Shown piece by piece: positions 46,531 through 57,732 of a DNA stretch of 64,000 nt (the stretch's first letter is position 1; each line of letters starts with the position of its first letter). The stretch is taken from the NCBI GenBank assembly GCA_033557465.1, contig CM066035.1, positions 908,331,309 to 908,395,308 on the forward strand, read 5' to 3'. A program made the position numbers and the translations under genes. This DNA comes from Ichthyophis bannanicus. Lineage: Eukaryota; Chordata; Amphibia; Gymnophiona; Ichthyophiidae. A model generated the notes under the pieces. That model made no database searches. It was not told the origin of the DNA and saw only the letters and a list, made by a program, of their open reading frames with translations.

Positions 46531-46995
46531 TATTTAGGACTTTGTAGCCTATTTCATAAAGATGCGTAGGCACCCTAGGTGACTTATGATATACTAGGTG
46601 TAAAGTGGCAGAAATCATGACTCAATTGGAGCCACAGGAGCTAGTGTTTAAATGCATACAATTTGCGTGATCACGTGTATTTTATAAAGAATGTACATAT
46701 TTTGCAACTCTGCCCACTCCCCTTGCAAGCGCTACCTCAGAAATGCCTACACCAGTGCTGCGGAACATACTCATCTTCTTTGTCCCGTGCGTACCTTTCA
46801 CATGCGCAGTCCCTAGGGCAATTTAATAAAAGCTCTTTTATGTGTAGAAAATGTTATAAAATTACCCCCATTAAGGGGCCCTTTTACTAACGTGCATTAA
46901 GCAGTTAGCATGTGAATTAGCACAAAACCACTGTTAGTGCCGGTTGTGGTAACCATTACAACACTAGCATAACCGTGCATACTAATTCAGGCGCT
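46531..46995. other. Unassigned sequence and MITE fragment
   Basis: About 46864-46990 is one end of a 'ttaaggggcccttttactaa' MITE (compare 16047-16443), truncated at the palindrome start. The rest shows no gene. Confidence 0.45.
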
Positions 46996-47317
46996 AACTG
47001 TGGCCCTCCAGGGCTGGATTTGGAGACCCCTGCCTTACACCTCTGTCATTTAAGATTGTGAGTGGGCAAGGTACAGATATCCTAGACATCGAAAGGGTAT
47101 ATAGAATGTGTCACATTCCTCCTCGATTCTCACCACCACCAAAATGTTGTCTAATAGACAATATTTTGGTGGTGGTGAGAAGTGAGGAGGAATGTGACAA
47201 ATTCTATCTAACTTTTTTGATGTCTTGGACATCTGCACCTTGCCCACTCACAATCTTAAATGACAGAGCTGTAAGGCAGGGGTCTCCAAATCCAGCCCTG
47301 GAGGGCCACAAACCAGT
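46996..47317. repeat. 320-base imperfect palindrome
   Basis: Arms of about 160 bases centred near 47157, about 90% identical by eye. They include non-repeat text ('gattgtgagtgggcaaggt' and inverse) and, at the outer ends, the first 40 bases of a hAT MITE. The centre is 'ttgtctaatagacaa'. Confidence 0.85.
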
Positions 47318-47427
47318 CAGGTTGGCAGGATATCTCTAATGCATATATATCTCATGCATATCCATTAGGGATATCCCGAAAACCTGACTGGTCTGCGGCC
47401 CTCCAGGACCGGAGTTGCCCACCCCTG
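47277..47427. mobile_element. hAT MITE, short
   Basis: Ends 'caggggtctcc' and 'cacccctg', internal palindrome. Flanking octamers CTGTAAGG (47269-47276) and CTCTAGGG (47428-47435) match 6 of 8. The right one is also the target duplication of the neighbouring MITE in P4. Confidence 0.75.
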
Positions 47428-47435
47428 CTCTAGGG

Positions 47436-48740
47436 CAGAGGTTCCCAACTCCAGTCCTGGTGGGCCCAACACGATTCAGGTTTTCATGCTGTCCCTAATG
47501 AATATGCATGAGATACATTTGCATGCAATGGAGGTGGTGCATACAAATGCATCTCAAGCATATTTCTTAGGGACAGCATGAAACCTGAATGGTGTTTGGC
47601 CCTCCAGGACTGCACATGTCTGTGGTGCATGTGCTCTATAGGCATTTATGGCGTGTTTATTTTATCGGCAATAGAGGTTCCTTCTTTATTACCATGGTTT
47701 AATACTGGGTAAAATAAAGGGACATGGTCTGCAGGAGCCACAGCTGGGACCTTAACCTGTCACCTTCTGCCCCTGAACACACTGGCTGTGTGTACTGCAG
47801 CAAACTGTTGCCACAGAGGCAGCTCATTCCCTGGGGATACCATTACTGTTCGTCAGACAGACCTTGTCTTTTGCAGTGCACGGCACCCACTTAAACAGGA
47901 CTTGGCCTTGGTCTGCTGTGGGCAGATGCCACTGCCCCCTCCACCACCAGCAGCCCTCCGCCACCATGCTGACATGCCCTTATGCCGGTGGTGCTGGTGG
48001 TGCGCAGTCCCAGGCCATCCAGTGTGCCATTAGGCGGCTGCCTATCGTGCGTGATATGGGGTAGGAGTCCCTGTATAGACATTCACGCTTCCCCCTGGCA
48101 CCACCTGCCAATGTTATGTGCCCTTTGGGGTACTTTCTGCGTAATGTCCATTGTGGCATTGTGGGACACACAGTCTTGGACGTGTTTGCCCTTGATCAGT
48201 TGCTGTCTTCCTGGTTTTCCGTTTCTACATTCCTATCTGTCACCTAGGCATATGCCTAGTCCACCCTGTGCCCCAGCTGCCCCACTGCATGTCCCACCTG
48301 CAGCCCCCTGTACCCCATTTGCAGCCTCACCATAGTGCCCTTTCGTACTTGGGTACTATGCTGTTGCTGCACATGTATCACTACTATCACTTATCTTCAT
48401 CTTCCTGCCTTTGCTGTACATTGCTGACTGAAATGGTTTCTCTCTCCTGCAAATGTGCCTCTAACGCAAGGTTTTCACTGGCGTTAATTTTCAGACCCTG
48501 CTTTCACAGCGTTAGTGTCCCTGGAGCCTCTCCCTGCCCACTCAATGCCCATTGACCCCTTCTCTCCGCCCTCTGGAATGCCTTACTCCACCCTCTCTGC
48601 GCCTTAATGCCACCGGAGACGTTATCGCGCGATAAGTGACTTTATCGTGCGGTAATGTTACATTATTGCACGATAACGTTACTTATCACGCGATAACATC
48701 GCCGCTGCGACGTTAGGGCTGTTTAGTAAACATACCCCTT
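47436..48740 (-). mobile_element. Family P truncated copy P4
   Basis: P terminus at 48740 ('gtttagtaaacatacccct'), continuing in reverse through the region matching P3 28389-29480, then into the shared hAT MITE (47436-47610), where it is cut. Confidence 0.75.
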
Positions 48741-49059
48741 AGGGTCGAATATTCAAAGGCTTTATGCTCCCAACTTTCAGAGTTGGGTCCTAAATTGGCT
48801 TCTTTGAAAATGTATTAAGGTTGAGTGCCTACATGTTTTTTTTTTAAATTTCAGTAAACTCCTAAATTTAGGAGCATAAAAAGTGGGTAGCAATAAGGGC
48901 AGATTTAGGATAGCTGACAAATGTAGGTGCTTAGCACTGATTTTCAGCATTAGTCACTTAAATTAGGCTCATAAATCTAGGCAAATGAATGGCTGGCCTA
49001 AATGTAGGTGCATAAATTTTAAACTCCCAAATTAGGATGAATTTTCAGCTGAAAACATA
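48741..49059. repeat. Repeat split by P5
   Basis: Sequence with recurring 'aaatttaggagcataaa' and 'gtaggtgcataaattt' words. The same type resumes at 55777-55870, so P5 was inserted into this older repeat. Confidence 0.55.
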
Positions 49060-50719
49060 AGGGTATGTTTACTAAACTGCGGTAACATAGCAGTGGCTAC
49101 ATTAACGCACGTTAAGTAACGTTAATGAACGTCAACATAATGTTAACGCGCGGTAACGTTACATAATGCACACTAACATCACCGGCCGCGTTAAGTCCCG
49201 CAGAGGGTGGAGAGAGGGCGGAGAGAAGGGATCAGTGGGTGGTGAGTGGGAGGGGAGAGGCCCCTGCTACACTAACGTGGGGAACTGAAGGGCCGAACAT
49301 TACCGCGAGTGAAAAACTGTCGTTAGAAACATATTTGCAGGAGAGAGAAACCATTTCAGTGTCTGTAATGTACAGTACAGCATAGGCAGGGAGCCCAATA
49401 AAGGTGATAGTAGTGCTACATGTGCAGCAACAGCATAGTGCCCCTGTATGAAAGGCCACCATGGTGATGCTGTAAATGGGGCATAGGGGGCTGCAGGCAG
49501 GACATGCAGAGGGGCAGCTGGGGCACAGGGTGGACCAGACAGATGTCCAGGTGGCACATAGGAACACAGAAACTGGAATCAGTGAGAGAGCAACTGACCA
49601 AGGTCAAACATGCCCAGGATTCTGTGTCCCACAGTGTCCCATCCAGGGGACATTACCCAGCAGGTACCTCAAAGGTCACACAGGTACCACAATGCCTGTA
49701 ATAGGGCAATCAGTGCACATCTGGGGACCATACGAACAAGGGTCCACAGACCTCTCCCAGGAAGCGTCACAAAGAGGTCGGAAACCCAGCTAAATGACCA
49801 CCCTTTGTTGTAGCCCGTAGGAAGGCAGTGCAGAGTCTGACTACACGTTGTCTGCAACTATCTACACCCAGTAGGCCAAACCAGGTACACCGTAGCAGAG
49901 TTGCATGCTCTAGCCTGTCCACAGTCTGCTGGCATATCACAATCTACCCACATTTACCAGGTCCACCCTAGACAATAGTGGCTTGATCACCAACCTGACA
50001 CCCCCGAGACGTCTCCCCCCGGAATGGCAGGCACATAACATTGGCAGGCGGTGCTGGTGGAATGTGTGAATGTCTATGTAGGCACACCTACCCCTAACCT
50101 CACACCCTAGGCAGCCGCCTACCAGCACACTGGATGGCCTGGGACTGCACACCACCAGCACCACCAACATATGGGCATGTCAGCATGATGGCAGAGGGGT
50201 GCTGGTGGTGGAGGAGGCAGTAGCATCTGCCAACAGCAGACCAAGGCCAAGCCCTGTTCAGGTGGGTGGCATGCAGTGCAAGAGACAACGTCTGTCTGAT
50301 GAACAGTAATGGTATCCCCAGGGACTGACATGCCTCTGTGGCATCAATATGGTGCAGTACACACAGCCAGTGTGTTCTGGGGCAGAAGATCACAGGTTCA
50401 AGTCACAGCTGTGGCTCCTGCAGACCATGTTCCTACATTTTACCCTACATAGCACATACAACATCAGGGCCACATACACAGGCTCCACTACCCACAGCCT
50501 AATGAAGAGTCCAGCTTTTGGGCCCAGCACCGAGCAGCAGTTACCACCAAAGCACTACTACTAGCACCTGCATGCCTTAGCAATGCCTGCAGCGTGTTCA
50601 GGACTGGTGTGGCGGGAAGGGCTGCCAACCACCCCATCTCTGCATATTGCTGCAATAGGAGTGGGTGTGTATGTGTGTATGGCTTTCTACCCCTCACTGG
50701 GCCCACAGTGCTTACACTT

Positions 50720-53455
50720 TATTCGCAGGATTTGATAAACCGCCCATGCCAAGGCGTCAGGGCGGTGTACAATACAAAAAAAAATTAGCAAGGGCTACTG
50801 AAAATAAAGTCAGAAAGGAACACCATCAATGACAGGACAGGAAGAGACAGTCAAAAGACAGAAAAACAGAAAAGGAGAGAGGGATGGGAAGGAATAGGGG
50901 AAGAGGAGCAAAGGGAAGTTATAAGGGGGGATGCTATGGGGGGTGGGGGGTGCAGCTGGGGGAAAATGTACCATCGGCAGGTAAGGGGAGATCAAAAGCT
51001 TGACAAAAGAGATAGGTTTTGAGGAGACCTTTGAAGCGGGGAAAAGACGGTTCAGTGCGAAGTGGTAATGGGAGCGAGTTCCATAAGGCGGGGCCTAGAA
51101 AGAAGAATGCAGAGTGACAGGTAAGTTCCAAATGGGCCTGTGAAGGGGAAGGGAGGAAAAGACAATTGCCGTGAGCTGAGCGAAGAAGGCGAGGGGAGGG
51201 TTGAAGATGAATGATATCGGCCAAGTACTGGGGGGTACTAGTATAGAGAGCTCTGTGCGCAATGATGAGCAGTTTGAAGATAAACCTGAACTTGACCGGA
51301 AGCCAGTGGAGGGTGAGAAGGCAGGGGGTGACATGGGAGCGGGGGAGCAAGTAATGAGGCGAGCAGCTACATTCTGTGCCAGTTGAAGACGACAAAGCTG
51401 GGAGGAGGGGAGGCCTGCAAAGATAGCGTTGCAATAGTCCAAACACTGGCAGGATCGAGGGAGGGTTTTTCAGGAGGGGGCGGACTATGGCGTGTTTCCA
51501 GCTGGAAGGGAAGTGACCGGAGGTAAGACTGGAATTAACAATAGAGAGAATGTAGGGGGTAAGCGCAAGATCAGGATTAAGCAGCCAGGAGGAAGGTAAG
51601 GGATCAAGAGGACAGGTGGTCTGATGGGCGGAGGAGATAGCTTTAACGAGTTCGGGGGAAGTAATTGACCCGAAGAAGCGCCAAGTATGAGGGAAGGTAC
51701 AGGAAGGGGGCGAGGAGTCGGCAACAGGGGATACGGGAGAGACCGGAAGGGGAGAAAGGGGAGGCGGGCAGGCAGGGAAAGAGGAACACAGGGAGAGAAC
51801 TTTGTCAGGCAGGGGAGAAATAGGAGGCAAGAGTAGAAGGGTTGGGGGAAGAATGGGATGAAGGGGGAGAGGAGGTGGAGGTGGAGGTAGAGGAGAGGGA
51901 TTTAAGGATATGAAAAAGGCGTCTAGAGGAGTTAGAGGACGAAGTTATGAGACGAGAGTAATAAGTGTGTTTAGCCGCCGTTATCATGGAGCGATAGAAA
52001 AGGTGAGCCTGATGAAATACAGAGTAGGAGGTAGCTGATGGGTGCTTCCTCCAAAGACGTTCTGCGCGATGAAGGTGAGTACGATGTAGGTAAAGCCCAG
52101 GGTGATACCAGGAGTGATGAGAGGAGGAACGGGGGAATACAGGGCGGAGGGGGGCTAAAGTATTAAGAGTGCCAGAGAGCGTGGAGGACCAAGAGTCCAC
52201 CTGTTGATCAACGGGTAGGGAGGAAAATTCTGAAGGGAAGAGGGAATTGGCCGATGGGAAGGAATGTAAGGTGTGTGGGGTAATGTGTCGTTTAAGAGAC
52301 AGAGCGGGAGGGACGGCGGGGGGTGGGGCCCTACTGTCCCAGGGAGAGAGGGGAAAGGAAAGGAGGAAAGGAGACACAGGTGATCAGACCAGGGAACAGG
52401 AATAGAGTGAATACAAGAAGGAAAGTGAGGGGAAGAGTCGAGAGTGAGGATGAGGTCCAGTGTCTGACCTGAGGCATGAGTCGGGCATGCTACATGCTGA
52501 GTGAGAGACAGGTCAGCGAAGAGCGAGGAAAGAACCTTATCACGTGATTGCGATTGGGTATCCAGATGGACGTTGAGGTCATCCAGGATGACTAAATGAG
52601 GAGACAAGAGAACGGAATCAGATAAGGAGAGTAAGAGAGAGTCCCAGAGATCTGGACATAAGGAAGGGGGAACGTAGAGGAGGAGAAAATAGATCGCAGT
52701 AGAAAAGTCAGAGCGGACTAGAAGGGATTCAGGGTAGGTACGGGGGGGGGGGGGGGCGAGACAAGTGATAGGGAGAGGGATGATCTGAAGATTAACGCTA
52801 CGCCACCACCGGAGCGGCGGAGGCGAGGAGTGTGAAAGGCAGAGTAGCCTGGGGAAAGACATTGGTGGAGAAGAGCATCTTCCCCATCACGGAGCCAGGA
52901 TTCCGTGATAAAGAGGGCGTCCAGGGAGTACTGGATCAGGAGGTCATGGACTAGATGGGTTTTTGAACATAGGGAGCGACAGTGTAAGAGAGCCAGTGAG
53001 AGCGTAATGAAGGAGGCAGCAGAAGAAGATAGTGATGAGGAAGGAAGAGGAACCAAGGGGACTGGACAAGAGCGGCAGGGGAGAAGATTATGTGGATTGC
53101 GTGCTATGATACCAGGGGGAGGAAAGGCAGCCAAAGGTGGGCGGTGGCCCCAAAAAATGGGGATGGTGACCATGTTCAACAGGGCAGAGGAAGCTGTGCC
53201 AGATAGCAGAGGTACAGACCCGGACAGAGGGAAGTCAGAGAGAGAGAGTAGAGGTGCAGAAAGAGCTGAAAGCAGGAGACACATCCAGAAAAGGAAAGTG
53301 CTGGGAGGGGACCGAAGGCCCTGATCACCCCAGTCGTCGCCCCTAGGAGCTCGCCCAAGGAGCACGTCTTGCTCCTTGTGCGCTCACCTTTGGTGTGTGC
53401 TGCCGCGGCGCAAAACACTGCCCCTGAAGTCTTTAAATAATGAGAAATACCTGGA
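50720..53455 (-). mobile_element. LINE family B with deleted RT core
   Basis: Minus-strand LINE. Endonuclease spans about 53365-52155 ('HCRSLCSKTHLVHDLL', 'LFITESWL', 'SGGGVALIF', 'DDLNVHLD', 'PVPWSDH'), split by a frameshift at the C/G run near 52741-52756. A linker with 'RAERLWRKHPS' is at 52377-51805. RT begins with 'HAIVRPLLKNP' and jumps directly to 'LTLHWLPVKFRFIFKL' and 'GPALWNSLPLPLR', so palm motifs including YADD are deleted near 51440-51480. The G of GDxN is D. The 3' tail is 'gggcggtttatcaaatcctg'. Target sequence in P5 lost about 25 bases. Confidence 0.8.
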
Positions 53456-54654
53456 GGATGACGCATATTGAGGAGCAAGGTATTGTGGGTATGACACAGA
53501 CAGGGCGGAATGGGCAGGACACGTCTGTATCGGGAGTAGGGCAGTGGCTGGGACAACATAGTGCATGACCACCACCTGCATGGGCAGGTTGGCCACAGCA
53601 TGTCATGCTGGGAGGACACTCTCACACTGACTGGGCAGTGACGATGCCATGGCTATGTTCCCACATAGTGTTCTATAGCTTCTGTCTCTAGTGATATTTG
53701 TGTGTTCCCTGTTCTGGGACCTAATCACTGTGGCACCTGCTAGGTGTCTGTGCTGTCTATCCCATATCTGGGTACACATTGTTTCTCTATGTACATGCGA
53801 TATGGACTGGCTAGCAGACTGTCTGCAGTTGCTATATGCATGGCTGCAACACCTGGTGTGCTGCAGTAGGTACAGTCTGACTGTGCTCTCTGCTGGTGAC
53901 TGTCAGACCTTGGTAGGGGCAGCTCAGGTACCCCACTGCTACTGCTGAGGCTGCCAGTGCTTTTGTAACAAGCACAAATCTGGTCTAACCCCCCCCACTC
54001 TTCTCCCCTGGCTAACGGCCTTTAGGCTGTGGTTGCTGGTCCCTCCACTGCCCCAATTACAAATACATTTCCTGTGGACAAGGGACATATGTTGCAAACC
54101 ACCTTGACCCTGAGATGGCAGTATAATAGGCATTGCTATATGAACCCCATGCAAGTCTAGGCACCCCTCTGCCCTGCTTATAGGTGGCTATGGCAGCCAC
54201 ATTGTAACAGTGGGTATGCATTGTTCTGGGTGGATTACAGTCCACCAGGGCTGGATGTAACTGGGGCATACAGATAGACACAGATAGACACAGGGAACAC
54301 CTGCCACACACAGATAGCAATGGGGAACTGCAGCAGAGTCTACCTCTGGCACCACAGGTACTGCGGACCTGATGATGTACGCCCATACGCACCCTCAGGG
54401 TGAACACAGAACCTGTGCCGTGGCAGGGTCTGTAGCTGCTCTGTGCCAGTAGGACACACTGTCAGTTCCGCACACCAAGCTGAGGTGCTGGAAAGGTGCA
54501 TTCTCCATTCGGCAATCAGCGGTAGACTGCTGTTCTTCATGTGCATTGCCTCATGGGTACTGGTGTGGGTTACCCTATCCTGGCACACACAGCAGACATT
54601 TTGTGCCGTGACCTAAGTCTTTCTGTTTCCAGCCATTGCTGTGCATAGAGCCAT

Positions 54655-54720
54655 GGGGGTGTAGCCTACTGGTTAGTACATTGACGCCTTAGCAAAGGGT
54701 CATGGGTTCAATTCCCCTTT
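54655..54720 (+). other. tRNA-like module of P5 (best preserved)
   Basis: 'gggggtgtagcctactggtt' followed by an anticodon-arm-like stretch and 'gggttcaattccc'. The order and the G-rich start recall tRNA-Cys. The 3' acceptor strand does not pair fully, so not a functional tRNA gene. Confidence 0.6.
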
Positions 54721-56245
54721 GTTCTCATTTATTCTGCATGTCCTACTCAAATCATTTTCATGCCTGTCACTGTCACATCTCTGCAGATCTGTGCTGCCAG
54801 ACCATACCATCCTCACCTCTGTTGCCAACCATCTGTCAACTCAGCTATCTGCCTCTGTCAGCTGTGTAGGGTCCTGTCTTCTTGTGCAGGCTGCTACCCC
54901 ATGTCCTGCACTGGTACCCTTTTCTGCTTTGCGGGTCTTCGTGCTTGCCTCTCCTGTGCCTGCTCTGCATGGCACTACTACTCCTCTGTCCTCCTATCAT
55001 TGCAGGTATCTTGCCACCTCTGCCTCCACTGGGGGACACGTATTCCCATCCTCTGCCAGCCACTGTCATTGTAGCGCTTTCCACTGCCAACACCCTGTGC
55101 ATCGGTTCAGCTGCCTCCGATATGTGTCCAATTTACCGGCTGCCACATAGGATGTCCGCAGATATGGCAGGTCCAGCAGTTCCCAGCTCACCCACTTCTG
55201 CCACCTATTCAATGCCTTTCCTTGGTGCTGTTTCCAGTGTTAGGGTTACATCTGTTCTTGTGCCGTACAGTGCATGCCTGTCAGCTTGCGGCACCTTACA
55301 GCCCTAGGGCACCTTACTGCCCTTTGGGCACCCTAACATAGGGCACCATAACATCTTTAGGGCACCAGAGCCTTGGGTGCATACTGAGGTGCCGTCACCT
55401 AAGGTGCCTTATACGGCACCGTCTGTGGTGCTTTGCCTAGGGCGACTTCTACGGCACCTTAGCCTGTGGTGCCTTTCAAGGCGCCCTAGGCAAGGCACCC
55501 TATAAGACACGCTAACTTTCGTTGCTGTGTGTGCACCTTACCTCAGGGCACCTTGGGGCCCTTAGGGCGCCTTGTCAGCCTTGATGTGCTCTGTTTGCCT
55601 GTTGTAACGTGCAATGTCCCATTAACGTGCGTTATATGGTCAAGGCGCCCTTTACCGCATGTTAACAGCCCATTGCTACCTTTACAACAGAATGCCACCT
55701 ACCTTATATGGCAACGGTTGCATTAGCGCTGCACTTGCCGACGGTAACATTACCGCAGTTTAGTAAACATACCCCTTAGGATCCTGTGTGACTGAAAATA
55801 GGACACAAATTTAGGGGCCTAACTTAGGTTCCTAAATGTAGGAGCTCAGTTTTTTTTGAATATCGGGCACTGATGAAGACACCGCCACCTATCTGTCAGT
55901 GTATATTGTGATGCAGTAGACCAGCGGGGAATAGAAGAAAATGTTTTAAAAGCGAAAAAAGACATGCACAAGCTGCAGTATTCTCAGGAACCTGGTAGGG
56001 GGAGCAAGAGGGACATCCGGAAGACTGAGGATCCACGCCCCACAGGGTGTGACCTAGAGCCAGCCAGCCTCCAATCCAGGAAGGCAGGAACCCCTTTTAA
56101 AGAAAGTCTGGAAGACTGGAAAGGGAGAAGTGGCGGTAAAGAGGAAGGTGGCTGGAGAAGCAGAAGTGTCTGTAAAGCCAGAAGCAGCAGAGAAGGCAGC
56201 AGAGAAGTTGCAGAGCCTTCAGAAGCCGGAGAAGTAGCAGAAACT

Positions 56246-57732
56246 TGCCACCCACCCACTCCCTGGACCTTGAGGGTTAAGGGAGGGGCTGGCCTTGAAT
56301 GCCCTTGAGGGTTAATGTTGTAGTTGTGTTGGTGCTCAAGTGATAAGGCAAGGCAAAGAATATTTCTTTTTTTATGAGGTTTATTTCCCGCTTATGCAGT
56401 TCAAATGCAGCAGATGTAAAATGAAATAATATGGCACAAAACAAGATGGAGAAACTGAACTTAAACAAGGCTTTTTTCACTGCTTGACTGAATGTCCATT
56501 ACTGATCACATTCCCCTGTCATGTGATCTCCTTTTCATTAAGGTAACAGAAGACTGATCACAGCACTGCTCCTGAATTGCACAGAATATGCTTCCACTTA
56601 TTCACTTCAAATAAGCTCTTTTATCCCAGCAAACAGTGAGCTAACTTTGCTATTTTCTTACATACAACACTGGCAAGGAAATCAGTTAAAAGTCCTTTGG
56701 AATCATACAAGTAGAGCAATCCATCGGGACTTCCTGTTCTGTAGATGGCAAAGAAATTAAAGGCATTTCTTCTTGCCAGCTGATCAATGGCTTTGCTACG
56801 TTCTGAGTAGAAACTGCTCTGCTTTTAAGGAACTCTCTGAATTCGGTGAGAAGTAATTCAGCCTGTGTATTTTCTGAGCTAGGCTGAGCAAATCCTCTTT
56901 CAGGTAAATGCTTGTTTATATTACTTATCTCCAAGCAATTATCAGTGCTTTTACTTGGACAACATTGCAGCGTGCAAGCATTTCCCTTCCCCCACCTATC
57001 TCCACATGGCAGTGCAGGGTAAAACGCTCCTGCTATGTCTAGAGAGTCTCTCAGAGTGTTAAAAGGAAAACAGTCAGGCTTTTCTTGACTTAACCAGTTA
57101 GTATCAAACGTTCTGCATTTATCCTGTCTTTCACAATTAAAATTCACTCTTTCTGGCTTTCCACTGTTAAGCTTGCTAGCCGTGCCATACCCACCAGATA
57201 CCTTGTGCTTGGGCTTCTTCCAGGGTAATTCCTTATCCCTTTGCCTCCTATTCCAAGGTTCTTCTGGGTCCTTTAAACTCCTGAGCTGCAGCCTTGGGTC
57301 TCTCAGTGCCTTAGAATTCTTCTGCTTCTAGAAATCTTTCTCTGCCCCTGAGTCTCCCAGCTCCTGTCTGCTCCTTCTTGGATCACAGCTGCTTAGTGGT
57401 TCTCTCTCTCTCGGTTCCTGTTCCTGGTCATCTGACCTATCCTCGTCCAGGTGTTTGTGTCCTTGGTTCCTCTCCTGGTGGTCCTCTCCTTTGTCTAACT
57501 GTTTCTGGGTTTTTAACAAGCTAGCTGAGTACTGCACTGCCCGCCTCCTGCTTGGGTGTGCCCAATCAGGGACTTGGCTTCTCACTTGCCTTGAAGTGAG
57601 GAGTGGTTCCTGATTAGCTCTGCATTCTTTTTTCCTCTCAACAGAGAAAATCCTGCATTCCCCTGCAGTACCGGTTCTCTCCACCGGATCACTATTAGTT
57701 TCTCCTGCTTCATAAGAGCCTGCTACATCACA
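56246..57732 (-). repeat. 3' LTR of the Gypsy element
   Basis: Minus strand begins TGTGATGTAG right after the polypurine tract and ends GGGTGGCA. The polyadenylation signal (AATAAA, minus) is at 56390-56395. It carries the LTR frame, here with one TAG at 57328-57330 where the 5' LTR has TGG; downstream the frame stays open to 56686. Confidence 0.9.

Larger units (their letters stand above)
49060..55776 (+). mobile_element. Family P copy P5 with nested LINE
   Basis: Left end 'agggtatgtttactaaactg' and right end 'agtttagtaaacatacccc'. Without the LINE (50720-53455) it spans about 4 kb. The 49270-49800 part is closer to P6 than to P3. The tRNA-like module is at 54655-54720. The region 55290-55510 is a run of 'aggtgcc/ggcacctta' words equivalent to the hairpin core but rearranged. 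Frames of up to 143 codons (54719-55150) are not shared with other copies. Confidence 0.75.

Noticed and set aside
54719..55307. Cys/Ser-rich frames of 141-143 codons in P5
   Set aside because: Present only in this copy, two overlapping phases, low-complexity content, no domain.
55964..56308. Independent 114-codon host gene
   Set aside because: It is the first part of the older LTR frame; the last residues come from the inserted provirus LTR.
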